Below are positions 19,342 to 27,781 of a DNA stretch of 64,000 bases, piece by piece. How positions within the stretch are numbered: the first letter of the stretch is position 1; the number at the start of each line of letters is the position of its first letter. A program made the position numbers and the translations under genes. The notes below the pieces were generated by a model. It was not told where the DNA came from, searched no databases, and worked only from the letters and a program-made list of their open reading frames with translations. The DNA comes from Candidatus Limnocylindrales bacterium (GTDB taxonomy: Bacteria; Moduliflexota; Moduliflexia; Moduliflexales; JAUQPW01): assembly GCA_035559535.1 (NCBI GenBank), contig DATMBG010000012.1:225683-289682 (forward strand). Direction: 5' to 3'.

Positions 19342-20828
19342 CCTAAGTACCTGCTGAGTCGTTCCTTAATCCCATCCAAAGAAATTTCTCCTATCCCAAT
19401 CCTCTGAGCCAGCTCCTCCAGAGTATATCGCTGCCCGTACTTCCAGATATTGAGAAGAAATTCTCCGGCATGGGGATTTCGAAACCAGTCTTCATCAAAA
19501 TTCTCGGTGAGAAACCAGCTTAACTGGGCCTCAAAGATCCAGGCCCTGAGATATCGAGCGGCGTAAAAGTACGAATCTACATCATAAAGATAATGATCGG
19601 AATCATATACCACTTTACAGGCGTCGGTTAAGAGCTCTCGATAAACCTCTTTCTTGCCACTTAAGGAGCCTCCATCATGGAGGAAAAGTTCATAGGCCAG
19701 TTTAGCCCCATATCGGCGAAGGAAATAAAGATATTTGAGGTGTAGAAGCTGGAGGAAATTCTGGGTTTCTTTCCCCATATCCAGATAGCGCTTCAGCCAA
19801 AGCGGATTCAATATCATGTGCTCTAGTGTAAAAGCGTGGGCTTCCGTAACAGAACTATCTCCTAACCAGCGAAACTCAAAAGGCTCCTCGTGGGAGGTAT
19901 ATCCGAAATGTAAGGAATGACCCAATTCATGAAGGAAAGCCCGATAATCTTCCACACCGCCTCGGGGTAAGATAACCAAAATAACCTGATCCGGTACATC
20001 GAGAGTGGCACAAAAGGCCCGAGGAGATTTACTTGGACGTGGTTCTGTATCAAAGGTAATCCGACCTTCTGCCGTAATATCCAGTTTTAAAGCCTCACTC
20101 CATCGTCGCATCAAAGGGATCATCCAGCCTTTAGGGAAAAAGTTGTCATATTCGTGGAAACGAAAGAAATAGGCCAAATCGGATTTTTGTGCTTCCCGGA
20201 GCTTTAATCCCATTTTTTTATTAAGGGCCCAACTTAAAACATCCACATACAACTCTTCCGTTTCAGAGAGAAATTTTTGCATCTGATTATTTAAACTTTT
20301 TAAATCAATTCCGCTTAACTTTTGAAACTGATCTGTATAATTAGAAAATCCCAGTTTGCCGACCTGATCGTAGGTTCGTTCCCAGGATTCTTCCAGCAGT
20401 GGATTCAATTCTCGGATAACCTTCCTCTGCCCCTGGTAAATCAAGGCTCGTCGCTCCCGGTTTTGTTCATTGGCTAAGGCTACTTCGGCCCTTCGAAAAG
20501 GGATTTCTTCTTCCCGAGGAAGCTTAACGGTCGCTTTAGCTTCCAAAGTAAGAATTTTGTCGGTGAGATGGTTAATCTCCCTTCTCTGATGGGCCACGGT
20601 TAAATACTCGTACAAGAAGTTTAGTCGCTTTCGTTCCTCTCCCTCTGATTTGACAAGATCGGTTTTGAGGGTCTCTAAGGTTTCTTCTGTAAAAAGATTT
20701 GTATATTTGAGGTAAACATCAGAAAGCCGACTCTCTTCTTTTAAGCCGGCCCGGTTCTGGTATAATTCCTGGTTGGATTCTTTGATAAAACTTTCGGTTT
20801 TATTACGAATGTCCAGGGTAGTTTTCAT
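19338..20828 (-). CDS. M3-family oligopeptidase (PepF/oligoendopeptidase-like)
   Basis: A 496-aa zinc metallopeptidase that cleaves oligopeptides, probably in the cytoplasm because no signal is seen. The active site HELGH is at about residues 300-304 of this start (FLHELGHSLHFG), and the third ligand Glu lies in SSVTEAHAF about 30 residues on, as in thermolysin-like M3 enzymes. It is shorter than typical PepF (about 600 aa), mainly at the N-terminus. ATG 20828 (MKTTLDIRNK) is preferred over 20873, because the extra 15 residues are translated from the GTCCGTTG hairpin. Promoter candidate at 20928-20956; KTSC gene overlaps its stop. Confidence 0.88.
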   Translation of the reverse strand: MKTTLDIRNKTESFIKESNQELYQNRAGLKEESRLSDVYLKYTNLFTEETLETLKTDLVKSEGEERKRLNFLYEYLTVAHQRREINHLTDKILTLEAKATVKLPREEEIPFRRAEVALANEQNRERRALIYQGQRKVIRELNPLLEESWERTYDQVGKLGFSNYTDQFQKLSGIDLKSLNNQMQKFLSETEELYVDVLSWALNKKMGLKLREAQKSDLAYFFRFHEYDNFFPKGWMIPLMRRWSEALKLDITAEGRITFDTEPRPSKSPRAFCATLDVPDQVILVILPRGGVEDYRAFLHELGHSLHFGYTSHEEPFEFRWLGDSSVTEAHAFTLEHMILNPLWLKRYLDMGKETQNFLQLLHLKYLYFLRRYGAKLAYELFLHDGGSLSGKKEVYRELLTDACKVVYDSDHYLYDVDSYFYAARYLRAWIFEAQLSWFLTENFDEDWFRNPHAGEFLLNIWKYGQRYTLEELAQRIGIGEISLDGIKERLSRYLG

Positions 20829-20847
20829 GGATTGGCCCGTTATCCAT

Positions 20848-20893
20848 AGTTCGTTGTCCGTTGTATAAAACAAAGAACAACAGACGACGGACT
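20848..20893. repeat. GTCCGTTG-word hairpin upstream of the M3 peptidase
   Basis: Left arm AGTTCGTTGTCCGTTGT (20848-20864) and right arm AACAACAGACGACGGACT (20876-20893) are near-complementary around an A-rich loop. It lies in the leader of the M3 peptidase mRNA. Related elements occur at 26039-26160 and 27680-27774. Confidence 0.65.
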
Positions 20894-20927
20894 GAATACG
20901 CTTCTATCACTTTTATCTTTATTATGT

Positions 20928-20956
20928 ATAATGGTAAGAATTCCAGGCCCTGTCAA
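20928..20956 (-). promoter_or_regulatory. Candidate sigma-70 promoter for the M3 peptidase-KTSC operon
   Basis: On the minus strand, TTGACA (20956-20951), a 17-bp spacer and CATTAT (20933-20928). It is about 100 bp upstream of the chosen M3 start at 20828 and directs transcription through the hairpin leader. Confidence 0.55.
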
Positions 20957-21156
20957 CCTTAAATCCTTGACAAAAGATCCCTAGGGCCAGAATGAACCGG
21001 AAGATGACTAACAACCCAACCACCCCACTTGCCTTATTTGAGGAGTTACCTTCAGGTATCCCAGACGCAAAATCGGAGATTATCTCCCAAACCGGAACCT
21101 GAAATAGGTTGAAAAATTTATATGGGCCTCTGAAAAGATCATTAAAAAAATAAAAC

Positions 21157-21203
21157 TTGACATCAACCCCTCTTTTACGTAAAGTTTGTTATACATTTCA
21201 CGA
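21157..21203 (+). promoter_or_regulatory. Candidate nuoJ operon promoter overlapping a Rex-type operator
   Basis: TTGACA at 21157-21162, a 17-bp spacer, TAAAGT at 21180-21185, followed directly by TTGTTA-TACATT-TCACGA (21186-21203). The last 18 bp match the Rex operator architecture TTGTTA/TTGTGA-n6-TAACAA/TCACAA with one mismatch. A Rex dimer there would sit just downstream of the -10 box and block initiation when NADH is low. The rest of 20894-21434 holds no supported gene. Confidence 0.55.
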
Positions 21204-21434
21204 TGACCCGGAGGTTTCTTCTGAATTTCCTTAGAGTTTTATAGAGAGCTTCTAAAAAAGTTATCAACAACCACCTTTTTCCAACTTCTAAAAAAGGCTT
21301 CTTCTTCATCTTGACAATGACGAGATAACTGAGTATTTTTTCGACTTAGTGAGTCAAAGAAATGAAAGAATTTTAAGTTATCTTTAAAGTGGTTCAGGTC
21401 CATTAAATACCCTGGAAAACAACCAATCACTTTG

Positions 21435-21489
21435 TGTTTGAATAGGAGGGATACTTCTGTAAAGAAGTATCCCCCCGTATATTCAAACA
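21435..21489 (+). promoter_or_regulatory. Long leader hairpin directly upstream of nuoJ
   Basis: Outer arms TGTTTGAATA (21435-21444) and TATTCAAACA (21480-21489) pair perfectly. Inside them GGGATACTTCT and AGAAGTATCCC pair perfectly around a GTAA tetraloop. The stem ends 13 bp before the nuoJ start, where it could act as an attenuator, a translational gate or an mRNA-stabilising structure. There is no U-tract directly after it. Confidence 0.7.
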
Positions 21490-21502
21490 TCTGAAAAAAG
21501 AT

Positions 21503-22000
21503 TTGACGGCTTTTCTTATATTTTCAACCCTGGCAATTCTGGGAGCTCTTTTAACTGTAACGGCCCGTAATCCGATTTACAGTGTTTTATTCCTGGCTAT
21601 GACTTTTCTTCAAATTAGTGGTCTCTATGCTCTCCTCCAGGCTGAATTTATTGCCATTGTCCAGATAGCTGTATATGCCGGGGCAATTATGGTGCTTTTT
21701 CTCTTTGTGGTTATGTTTTTAGATGTAAAGGAAATCGCGACGGAGAAAAATTTCCATCCTATTGCCCCTGTTTGTTTAATTCTAGCGTTAGCCCTTCTAG
21801 GGGAGTTCCTGGTTTTCATTTTCCATAAGCCTTCCCGTGAAGGAGGACTTTCCGAGACGGTAGCCGCAGTTGGTCAAATTTATGGTACTGCCGAGAATAT
21901 CGGAAGCGCCTTATTTAGTCAGTATCTACTTCCTTTTGAGATTGCCTCTCTTCTTCTGCTTATGGCCATTGTTGGAGCCGTTGTCCTGGCAAAACGTTAA
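21503..22000 (+). CDS. nuoJ: NADH-quinone oxidoreductase subunit J
   Basis: A 165-aa membrane subunit of complex I, part of the proton-pumping arm beside NuoK. Five hydrophobic segments are visible. The conserved blocks TARNPIYSVLFLAMTF near the N-terminus and LLLMAIVGAVVLAKR at the C-terminus are typical, and VQIAVYAGAIMVLFLFVVMF is the signature TM3 with its pi-bulge region. The apparent start is TTG at 21503; no ATG is available nearby and the ribosome-binding site is weak, so the exact start is uncertain. It is the first gene of a nuoJKLMN operon; nuoH and nuoI, which usually precede it, are absent. Confidence 0.93.
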   Translation: MTAFLIFSTLAILGALLTVTARNPIYSVLFLAMTFLQISGLYALLQAEFIAIVQIAVYAGAIMVLFLFVVMFLDVKEIATEKNFHPIAPVCLILALALLGEFLVFIFHKPSREGGLSETVAAVGQIYGTAENIGSALFSQYLLPFEIASLLLLMAIVGAVVLAKR

Positions 22001-22007
22001 TTTTAAA

Positions 22008-22075
22008 GTAAAACCTAAAAGGTAAGGTGTAAAACTGTCGAGGTGACTTTTTACGCTTTACGTTTTATGTTTTAC
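22008..22075. repeat. GTAAAACG-word inverted repeat between nuoJ and nuoK
   Basis: The left arm (22008-22035, GTAAAACCTAAAAGGTAAGG...) and right arm (about 22046-22075, ...CGTTTTATGTTTTAC) are imperfect reverse complements. They are built of 7-8 bp (G)TAAAACN words. Confidence 0.6.
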
Positions 22076-22088
22076 GGTAAACCGATTC

Positions 22089-22397
22089 ATGTCACCTGTA
22101 CCTTTGTCCTACTATCTGGTGGTCAGTACCGTTATTTTTTTCATTGGAATGTTGGGTGTTTTAACCCGCAGAAATGTAATCATCATCCTGATGTCTATTG
22201 AGCTTATGCTCAACGCGGCGAATATTAACTTTATAACTTTTTCCTATTATTTAAACTCCCTTCGGGGTCAGATTTTTGTTTTTTTTGTTATGACCGTAGC
22301 CGCAGCCGAGGCAGCGGTCGGATTGGCGGTTATTGTTTATCTTTTTCGAAACAAAAATACGGTCAACGACGATGAGTTTAGCTTAATGCGCTGGTAA
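22089..22397 (+). CDS. nuoK: NADH-quinone oxidoreductase subunit K
   Basis: A 102-aa subunit with three transmembrane helices. The key proton-channel glutamates are visible, in [14 protein letters not shown] (TM2) and [18 protein letters not shown] (TM3). It starts [20 protein letters not shown] at ATG 22089. Length matches the family exactly (about 100 aa). It pairs with NuoJ and NuoL in the membrane arm. Confidence 0.97.
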   Translation: MSPVPLSYYLVVSTVIFFIGMLGVLTRRNVIIILMSIELMLNAANINFITFSYYLNSLRGQIFVFFVMTVAAAEAAVGLAVIVYLFRNKNTVNDDEFSLMRW

Positions 22398-22406
22398 AAC
22401 CTGTTA

Positions 22407-22469
22407 GATGATGGGTATTGGATGACAAGTTTACCCTATTTCTTCTTTATCACCCAGTACCCATCACCC
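22407..22469. repeat. GATGGGTA-word inverted repeat between nuoK and nuoL
   Basis: GATGATGGGTATTGGATGAC (22407-22426) and ATCACCCAGTACCCATCACCC (about 22449-22469) are imperfect complements. It falls just before the nuoL start. Confidence 0.6.
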
Positions 22470-22488
22470 GGTGTTCATTACTTTCTTT

Positions 22489-24408
22489 ATGGAAACCATG
22501 TTATGGGTGATCCCGGCGTTACCTCTTCTAGCGAGTATTGTAACCATCTTATGGGGTAAGCGCTGGATTCGAGAAAAAAGCCACTGGCTTCCGTGTATAG
22601 GAGTGGGGATTTCATTTCTTCTTTCTCTGATTACGTTTTTCCAGGTATGGAATCGAGGGACCCTTCAGCAGGTTCTCTACTCCTGGATCTCCTCTGGAGA
22701 TTTTCAGGTGAATCTGACTTTACAGGTAGATCCTTTAACAGCGATGATGGTGGTAGTGGTTTCTGGAGTTAGCTTTCTGATCCATATTTACTCCATCGGA
22801 TATATGCATGGGGATGAGGGCTATCATCGCTTTTTCAGCTTTATTTCCCTGTTTACGTTTTCCATGCTGATGCTCGTCATGTCTGCCAATTTTCTCCTGC
22901 TTTATGTATTTTGGGAAGCCGTAGGGCTATGCTCCTATTTATTGATCGGCCACTGGTATTATAAAAAATCGGCGGCCGATGCCGGAAAGAAAGCTTTTAT
23001 TGTTAACCGGGTCGGAGACTTTGGATTTGGGTTGGGGGTTATGTTATTGTTTACGACTTTTGGAACCCTGGATTATCGGACCATATTTTCTCGATCCGGG
23101 GAATTCGTCGGTAAGACTTTCACCCTTTTTGGGATAGAATTTGATTTACTAACCCTCACCTGTCTGTTGCTTTTTATGGGGGCTATAGGAAAATCGGCCC
23201 AGTTTCCCCTTCACGTATGGTTACCGGATGCCATGGAAGGTCCTACCCCGGTCAGTGCTCTTATCCATGCTGCAACCATGGTTACAGCCGGGGTGTATCT
23301 GGTTGCCCGCTGTTACCCCCTTTATAATCTGGCCCCCAAGGCTTTATTCACCGTCGCCCTCATAGGTGGCTTCACGGCCTTCTTTGCAGCCACCATCGGT
23401 TTAGTACAAAACGATATTAAGCGGGTTTTAGCCTATTCTACCATCAGTCAGTTGGGTTATATGTTCATGGCCTTAGGGGCTGGTGCCTATGTAGCTGCCA
23501 TCTTCCATCTGGTTACCCATGCTTTTTTTAAAGCCCTTTTATTCCTGGCTTCAGGAAGCGTGATTCACGCCCTGGGGGGCGAGCAAGATATGCGGAATAT
23601 GGGAGGACTTAAAGATAAAATACCGGGAACCTATTGGACCTTTTTAATAGGTGCCCTGGCCCTTGCCGGTATACCTCCTCTGGCAGGCTTCTGGAGTAAA
23701 GATGAAATTTTGATGGGAACCTTTCAGGCAGAATACTATGTTTTCTGGATCTTAGGGTCCGCAACGGCTTTTATGACGGCATTTTACATTTTCAGGTTAA
23801 TTTTTATGACCTTTTTTGGAGACTTTCGAGGTAGGCACGGGGTTGAGCATCCTGTTCATGAGTCCCCTCCGGTCATGCTTTATCCGTTAATCATTCTGGC
23901 TATTTTATCGATCTTTGCCGGATGGATGCTGGGATTTCCTCCAGAACATGGATTTATCCATACTTTCCTGGCTCCAACTCTGGCCGAAACGCAAAGTACT
24001 GCTTTCCCGCACGAGGTAACTCAAGGAGGTACCGGACTCATGTTTTTCTCGATTCTTGTGGCAGCCCTGGGGATCTTGACCGCCTGGATATTTTACGTAA
24101 AAAGACCGGAAATGCCCCTAAAGCTCGCAGAGACTTACCCCTCCACCTATGACTGGCTGCTTCATAAATATTGGTTCGATGAAATGTACGATGCCTTATT
24201 TGTGAATCCGACGAAGCAGTTTGCTAACTTCCTCTGGCAAGGTTTTGATAATTCCCTTATAGATGGTGTTATAAACGGTATTGCCCGTGGTATAGACCTT
24301 ATGAGTGCTAAGCTACGACGTCTCCAGTCCGGTTATCTCCAACAATATGCCTTAAGCATGGTTATTGGAGTGATAGTGATCTTGGGTGTTTACTTGTTGA
24401 TAGTTTAA
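22489..24408 (+). CDS. nuoL: NADH-quinone oxidoreductase subunit L
   Basis: A 639-aa antiporter-like proton-pumping subunit with about 15-16 transmembrane helices and the long lateral helix near the C-terminus. Conserved features: VDPLTAMMVVVVSGVSFLIH, FWEAVGLCSYLLIGHWY with the TM5 Glu, GAIGKSAQFPLHVWLPDAME, and HAATMVTAGVYLVARCYPLY. ATG 22489 gives METMLWVIPALPLLAS, which fits the family N-terminus better than GTG 22471. The gene lies 91 bp after nuoK, and the short-word hairpin fills that gap. Confidence 0.96.
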   Translation: METMLWVIPALPLLASIVTILWGKRWIREKSHWLPCIGVGISFLLSLITFFQVWNRGTLQQVLYSWISSGDFQVNLTLQVDPLTAMMVVVVSGVSFLIHIYSIGYMHGDEGYHRFFSFISLFTFSMLMLVMSANFLLLYVFWEAVGLCSYLLIGHWYYKKSAADAGKKAFIVNRVGDFGFGLGVMLLFTTFGTLDYRTIFSRSGEFVGKTFTLFGIEFDLLTLTCLLLFMGAIGKSAQFPLHVWLPDAMEGPTPVSALIHAATMVTAGVYLVARCYPLYNLAPKALFTVALIGGFTAFFAATIGLVQNDIKRVLAYSTISQLGYMFMALGAGAYVAAIFHLVTHAFFKALLFLASGSVIHALGGEQDMRNMGGLKDKIPGTYWTFLIGALALAGIPPLAGFWSKDEILMGTFQAEYYVFWILGSATAFMTAFYIFRLIFMTFFGDFRGRHGVEHPVHESPPVMLYPLIILAILSIFAGWMLGFPPEHGFIHTFLAPTLAETQSTAFPHEVTQGGTGLMFFSILVAALGILTAWIFYVKRPEMPLKLAETYPSTYDWLLHKYWFDEMYDALFVNPTKQFANFLWQGFDNSLIDGVINGIARGIDLMSAKLRRLQSGYLQQYALSMVIGVIVILGVYLLIV

Positions 24409-24411
24409 AGC

Positions 24412-24476
24412 AGTGAATTGTGGGTCGTAAGGCCAGTCAATGGCTCACTTCTAATGTCTACGGCCCAGAGTTCACT
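24412..24476. repeat. AGTGAATTGTGGGTCG-word inverted repeat between nuoL and nuoM
   Basis: AGTGAATTGTGGGTCGTAAG (24412-24431) is matched in inverted orientation by CTACGGCCCAGAGTTCACT (24458-24476) with a few mismatches. Confidence 0.55.
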
Positions 24477-24484
24477 CCCTCAAC

Positions 24485-26038
24485 ATGCTTTTATCTCTTA
24501 TTATCTTCGTTCCTTTATTGGGCGCTTTGGGTATTTTATTATTCGTTGAAACCGATGAAAGTGCCAGAAAGACTGCCTTTGGAGTCTCCATAGTAGACCT
24601 TTTATTGACCCTTCTTTTGCTCGCCACATTTGATACTTCTACCTCCCAGATGCAGTTTGTAAAGCAGACTCCTTGGATTCCCAGTTTTGGCATTCAATAC
24701 TATATAGGGGTAGATGGCATTAGTATTTTAATGATCTTCTTGACGGCACTTCTATCTGCCATCGCGATCCTCTCTTCCTGGACGGCTATTACCGATCGGG
24801 TTAAAGAGTATACCCTGGCACTTCTTGTTTTGCAGACCGGTATTTTGGGGGTATTTGCCGCCCTGGATTTTTTCCTGTTTTATGTGTTCTGGGAGGTTAT
24901 GCTGATTCCCATGGTCTTGTTGATCGGAATTTGGGGAAGTGAAGGGAAGCGAACCATCCTGGGGAGGTGGGAGATGGAGAGTCGAATCTATGCGGCTTTG
25001 AAGTTCTTTCTCTACACACTGGCTGGAAGCCTTCTGATGTTGGTGGCTATTATCAGCTTATATTTTACCCACCAGAAAATAACCGGTGGAGAATTGACGT
25101 TTGATATGCTTAGGCTGATTCAATCGGCCCCCCAGTATAGCCCTGATTTTCAATTTTGGGTCTTTTTAGCCTTTTTCCTTGCCTTTGCCATCAAGGTTCC
25201 CTTGTTTCCCTTCCATACCTGGCTGCCCGATGCCCATGTGGAAGCCCCAACAGCCGGAAGTGTTATTCTGGCCGGAGTCTTACTCAAAATGGGAACCTAT
25301 GGATTTCTGAGAATTTGTCTCCCCCTGCTTCCCCAGGCAACTAAGCAATTTGCGCCGCTCATCATAACCCTGGCGGTTATTGCTATTATCTACGGTGCGC
25401 TGGTTGCGATGGTTCAACCGGACCTGAAAAAGCTCATTGCCTATTCCAGCGTCAGCCACATGGGCTTTGTGATGCTGGGACTTTTTGCTTTCACCCAACA
25501 AGGTATAGAAGGGGCTATTTTACAAATGTTTAATCATGGTACCATTACAGGAGCTTTATTCTTGATAGTTGGTCTCATTTATGAGCGGACCCATACTCGC
25601 CTGATCGCCGACTTTGGAGGTCTTTCCAAATCACTTCCTGTCTATGCTGCCTTCTTTGGAATCTTTACCTTTGCTTCTCTGGGATTACCCGGTTTGGGGG
25701 GGTTTATAGGGGAATTCTTGATCTTAGTCGGAACTTTTAGAGTTAAACCAACCGTAGCAGTTCTGGCAACTATAGGGGTTATCTTGAGTGCGGCCTATCT
25801 GCTTTGGATGTTCCAAAGGGTTATGCTCGGAGAGATTACCCATCCTCGAAATAGAGAACTTATAGATTTGAATCTTCGGGAAATAGCTACGCTGGTTCCT
25901 CTACTCATTTTGGTCTTTTGGGTGGGTATCTATCCCAATACCTTTTTGCAATTTTTACACGCTTCGGTCGGACATCTTATCCATCAATTAGGAGTAAGTT
26001 CGGAAGCCCATCAAATGATCCAGACAGCTTTTAAATAA
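24485..26038 (+). CDS. nuoM: NADH-quinone oxidoreductase subunit M
   Basis: A 517-aa antiporter-like subunit of the membrane arm. It has about 14 helices. Family blocks include YYIGVDGISILMIFLTALLS, FYVFWEVMLIPMVLLIGIWG (TM5 Glu), KVPLFPFHTWLPDAHVEAPT and KKLIAYSSVSHMGFVMLGLF. ATG 24485 begins directly after a hairpin gap. The order J-K-L-M-N is canonical. It translocates protons in concert with NuoL and NuoN. Confidence 0.97.
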   Translation: MLLSLIIFVPLLGALGILLFVETDESARKTAFGVSIVDLLLTLLLLATFDTSTSQMQFVKQTPWIPSFGIQYYIGVDGISILMIFLTALLSAIAILSSWTAITDRVKEYTLALLVLQTGILGVFAALDFFLFYVFWEVMLIPMVLLIGIWGSEGKRTILGRWEMESRIYAALKFFLYTLAGSLLMLVAIISLYFTHQKITGGELTFDMLRLIQSAPQYSPDFQFWVFLAFFLAFAIKVPLFPFHTWLPDAHVEAPTAGSVILAGVLLKMGTYGFLRICLPLLPQATKQFAPLIITLAVIAIIYGALVAMVQPDLKKLIAYSSVSHMGFVMLGLFAFTQQGIEGAILQMFNHGTITGALFLIVGLIYERTHTRLIADFGGLSKSLPVYAAFFGIFTFASLGLPGLGGFIGEFLILVGTFRVKPTVAVLATIGVILSAAYLLWMFQRVMLGEITHPRNRELIDLNLREIATLVPLLILVFWVGIYPNTFLQFLHASVGHLIHQLGVSSEAHQMIQTAFK

Positions 26039-26160
26039 TCCGTTGTCTGTTGTTCGTTTCTGGAATTAGTTCGTAGTCATAACTTTAATGGCCTGCCCTA
26101 CAGGGCGGAAGAAACCCATCGGCTACGGACTAAAAAACAACGTACAACGTGCAACGGACA
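26039..26160. repeat. GTCCGTTG-word inverted repeat between nuoM and nuoN with an inner GCCCT/AGGGC stem
   Basis: The left arm TCCGTTGTCTGTTGTTCGTT... runs from 26039 to about 26078 and the complementary right arm from about 26121 to 26160 (CGTACAACGTGCAACGGACA). A tight inner hairpin GCCCT-AC-AGGGC is at 26095-26106. It produces a false N-terminal extension of nuoN. Confidence 0.65.
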
Positions 26161-26168
26161 AACTTACA

Positions 26169-27674
26169 TTGAATTTGAATTGGACCGCTATATTACCTGA
26201 GATTTTTATCACCTTAACAGCCTTGGGCGTGTTAGGCATGGATTTGTTTTATACCCGATATCAAAAGGATAAAACTCTTAATGCCATTGTAGCTCTTTCA
26301 GGAATGGGTATTGCGTTTCTTCTTCTGCCCTTTCTAAGTGCCAAAACCCAAATTTTTACCTCGCTTTTTGTATCGGACCCCCTGGCTATTTTCTTCAAAA
26401 TGGTTTTCCTCATTGCGGCAAGTATGACCGTCTTGATCTCCATGAATTATTTAAAGATGGAAGGATTCGACCTAGGGGAATACTACGCGGTTCTCTTGTT
26501 TAGTATTTTGGGTATGATGGTCATGGCCAGTGCCAATGATTTTATCCTTATTTATCTTGGTTTGGAGCTCATGACCGTATCTTTCTATGTTTTATCCGGG
26601 TTTTTCAAAACCGATTTGAGATCCAATGAAGCTGCTCTCAAATACCTGATTCTGGGTGGATTTGCATCGGCTCTCTTTCTTTATGGTATCTCTCTGTTAT
26701 ATGGGGTAACCGGTTCAACTGAAATTTCCTATATTGCCGGTTATCTTACCGAGCAGACCAGAACCGGAGTTGATTCTAGAGCCGGAGTCGCTTTGGTCGT
26801 TTTGAGTCATCCTCTCTTATCCCTTTCACTGATTATGCTACTGGCAGGACTTTGTTTTAAAGTAGCAGCGGTTCCTTTTCATATGTGGACTCCAGATGTT
26901 TATGAAGGGGCTCCTACCTCTGTAACCGCGTTTATGTCTGTAGGTCCTAAAGCAGCCGGATTTGTCGTTATGCTAAGGGTTCTTTTGGTGGCACTGGGTG
27001 CCTTGGAGAAACAGTGGATGGTTATTTTGACCGTCATTTCTATTCTGACCATGACCCTGGGGAATATTGTGGCCATCGCCCAACAGAACGTTAAGCGAAT
27101 GTTAGCTTATTCCAGTATTGCCCATGCCGGCTATATCCTTTTGGGAATCGTTGCCAGTGCCAGGGTTCCGGCAGCAGGCTCAGCCAGTGTAGTGTTCTAT
27201 ATTTTGAGTTATGCTTTCATGAATCTGGGAGCTTTTACGGTCCTGTTAGCTGTAAGAAAAGAAGATAAACAAACTGGATTGATGGTACCGGCTATAGATT
27301 TAGAAGACTTTTCCGGCTTATCTAAGCGAGACCCTTTGACAGCCTTTCTCATGCTGATATTTATGTTCTCATTGACGGGAATTCCCCCTACAGCCGGTTT
27401 TGTGGGTAAATTCTATCTCTTCATGTCAGCGGTTGATGCAAACCTGGTTTGGCTGGCCGTAATCGGAGTTATAAACAGTGCCATCTCGGCTTATTATTAT
27501 CTCCGTATCCTGGTTTACATTTATATGAAAGAACCTAAGGTAGTTCAATCTGTAGATAATTCGAGCCCTCTTTGGGTGGCACTTTACGTTATGGCCTTAG
27601 CAACTTTGTTAATAGGTATTTTGCCAAACCTTTTGTTTAATGCGGCCCGTGCATCGGTGGTTTCTCTTTTTTAG
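26169..27674 (+). CDS. nuoN: NADH-quinone oxidoreductase subunit N
   Basis: A 501-aa antiporter-like subunit. The TTG at 26169 (MNLNWTAILPEIFITLTALG) is the preferred start, because upstream in-frame codons from 26088 translate hairpin sequence. Conserved segments: YLGLELMTVSFYVLSGFFKT, NEAALKYLILGGFASALFLY, CFKVAAVPFHMWTPDVYEGA, KRMLAYSSIAHAGYILLGIV and FSLTGIPPTAGFVGKFYLF. It is the last subunit of the operon. A GTCCGTTG hairpin follows, and then rex. Confidence 0.95.
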   Translation: MNLNWTAILPEIFITLTALGVLGMDLFYTRYQKDKTLNAIVALSGMGIAFLLLPFLSAKTQIFTSLFVSDPLAIFFKMVFLIAASMTVLISMNYLKMEGFDLGEYYAVLLFSILGMMVMASANDFILIYLGLELMTVSFYVLSGFFKTDLRSNEAALKYLILGGFASALFLYGISLLYGVTGSTEISYIAGYLTEQTRTGVDSRAGVALVVLSHPLLSLSLIMLLAGLCFKVAAVPFHMWTPDVYEGAPTSVTAFMSVGPKAAGFVVMLRVLLVALGALEKQWMVILTVISILTMTLGNIVAIAQQNVKRMLAYSSIAHAGYILLGIVASARVPAAGSASVVFYILSYAFMNLGAFTVLLAVRKEDKQTGLMVPAIDLEDFSGLSKRDPLTAFLMLIFMFSLTGIPPTAGFVGKFYLFMSAVDANLVWLAVIGVINSAISAYYYLRILVYIYMKEPKVVQSVDNSSPLWVALYVMALATLLIGILPNLLFNAARASVVSLF

Positions 27675-27679
27675 TTCTT

Positions 27680-27774
27680 TGTCCAGGGTCCTTAGTCCGT
27701 TGCCCGTTGTTTTATAGAAGAGTGACAGGTAAGTTACTCTTCCAGCAATGGACAATGGACAATGGGTAACGGAC
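27680..27774. repeat. GTCCGTTG-word inverted repeat between nuoN and rex with inner stem
   Basis: GTCCAGGGTCCTTAGTCCGT... (27680-27708) is matched by CAATGGACAATGGACAATGG... (27746-27774) in inverted orientation. The inner arms GAAGAGT and ACTCTTC also pair. It would separate nuoN and rex in a shared transcript or act as a partial terminator. Confidence 0.65.
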
Positions 27775-27781
27775 AAAAACC

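Noticed and set aside
21004..21102. 32-codon frame (MTNNPTTPLALFEEL) upstream of the nuo promoter
   Set aside because: It starts after a GGAAG but is too short to support as a gene; possibly a leader peptide or remnant.
21239..21490. 83-codon frame on the minus strand in the nuoJ leader
   Set aside because: It consists largely of the leader hairpin and A/T-rich sequence, has no ribosome-binding site and no family features.
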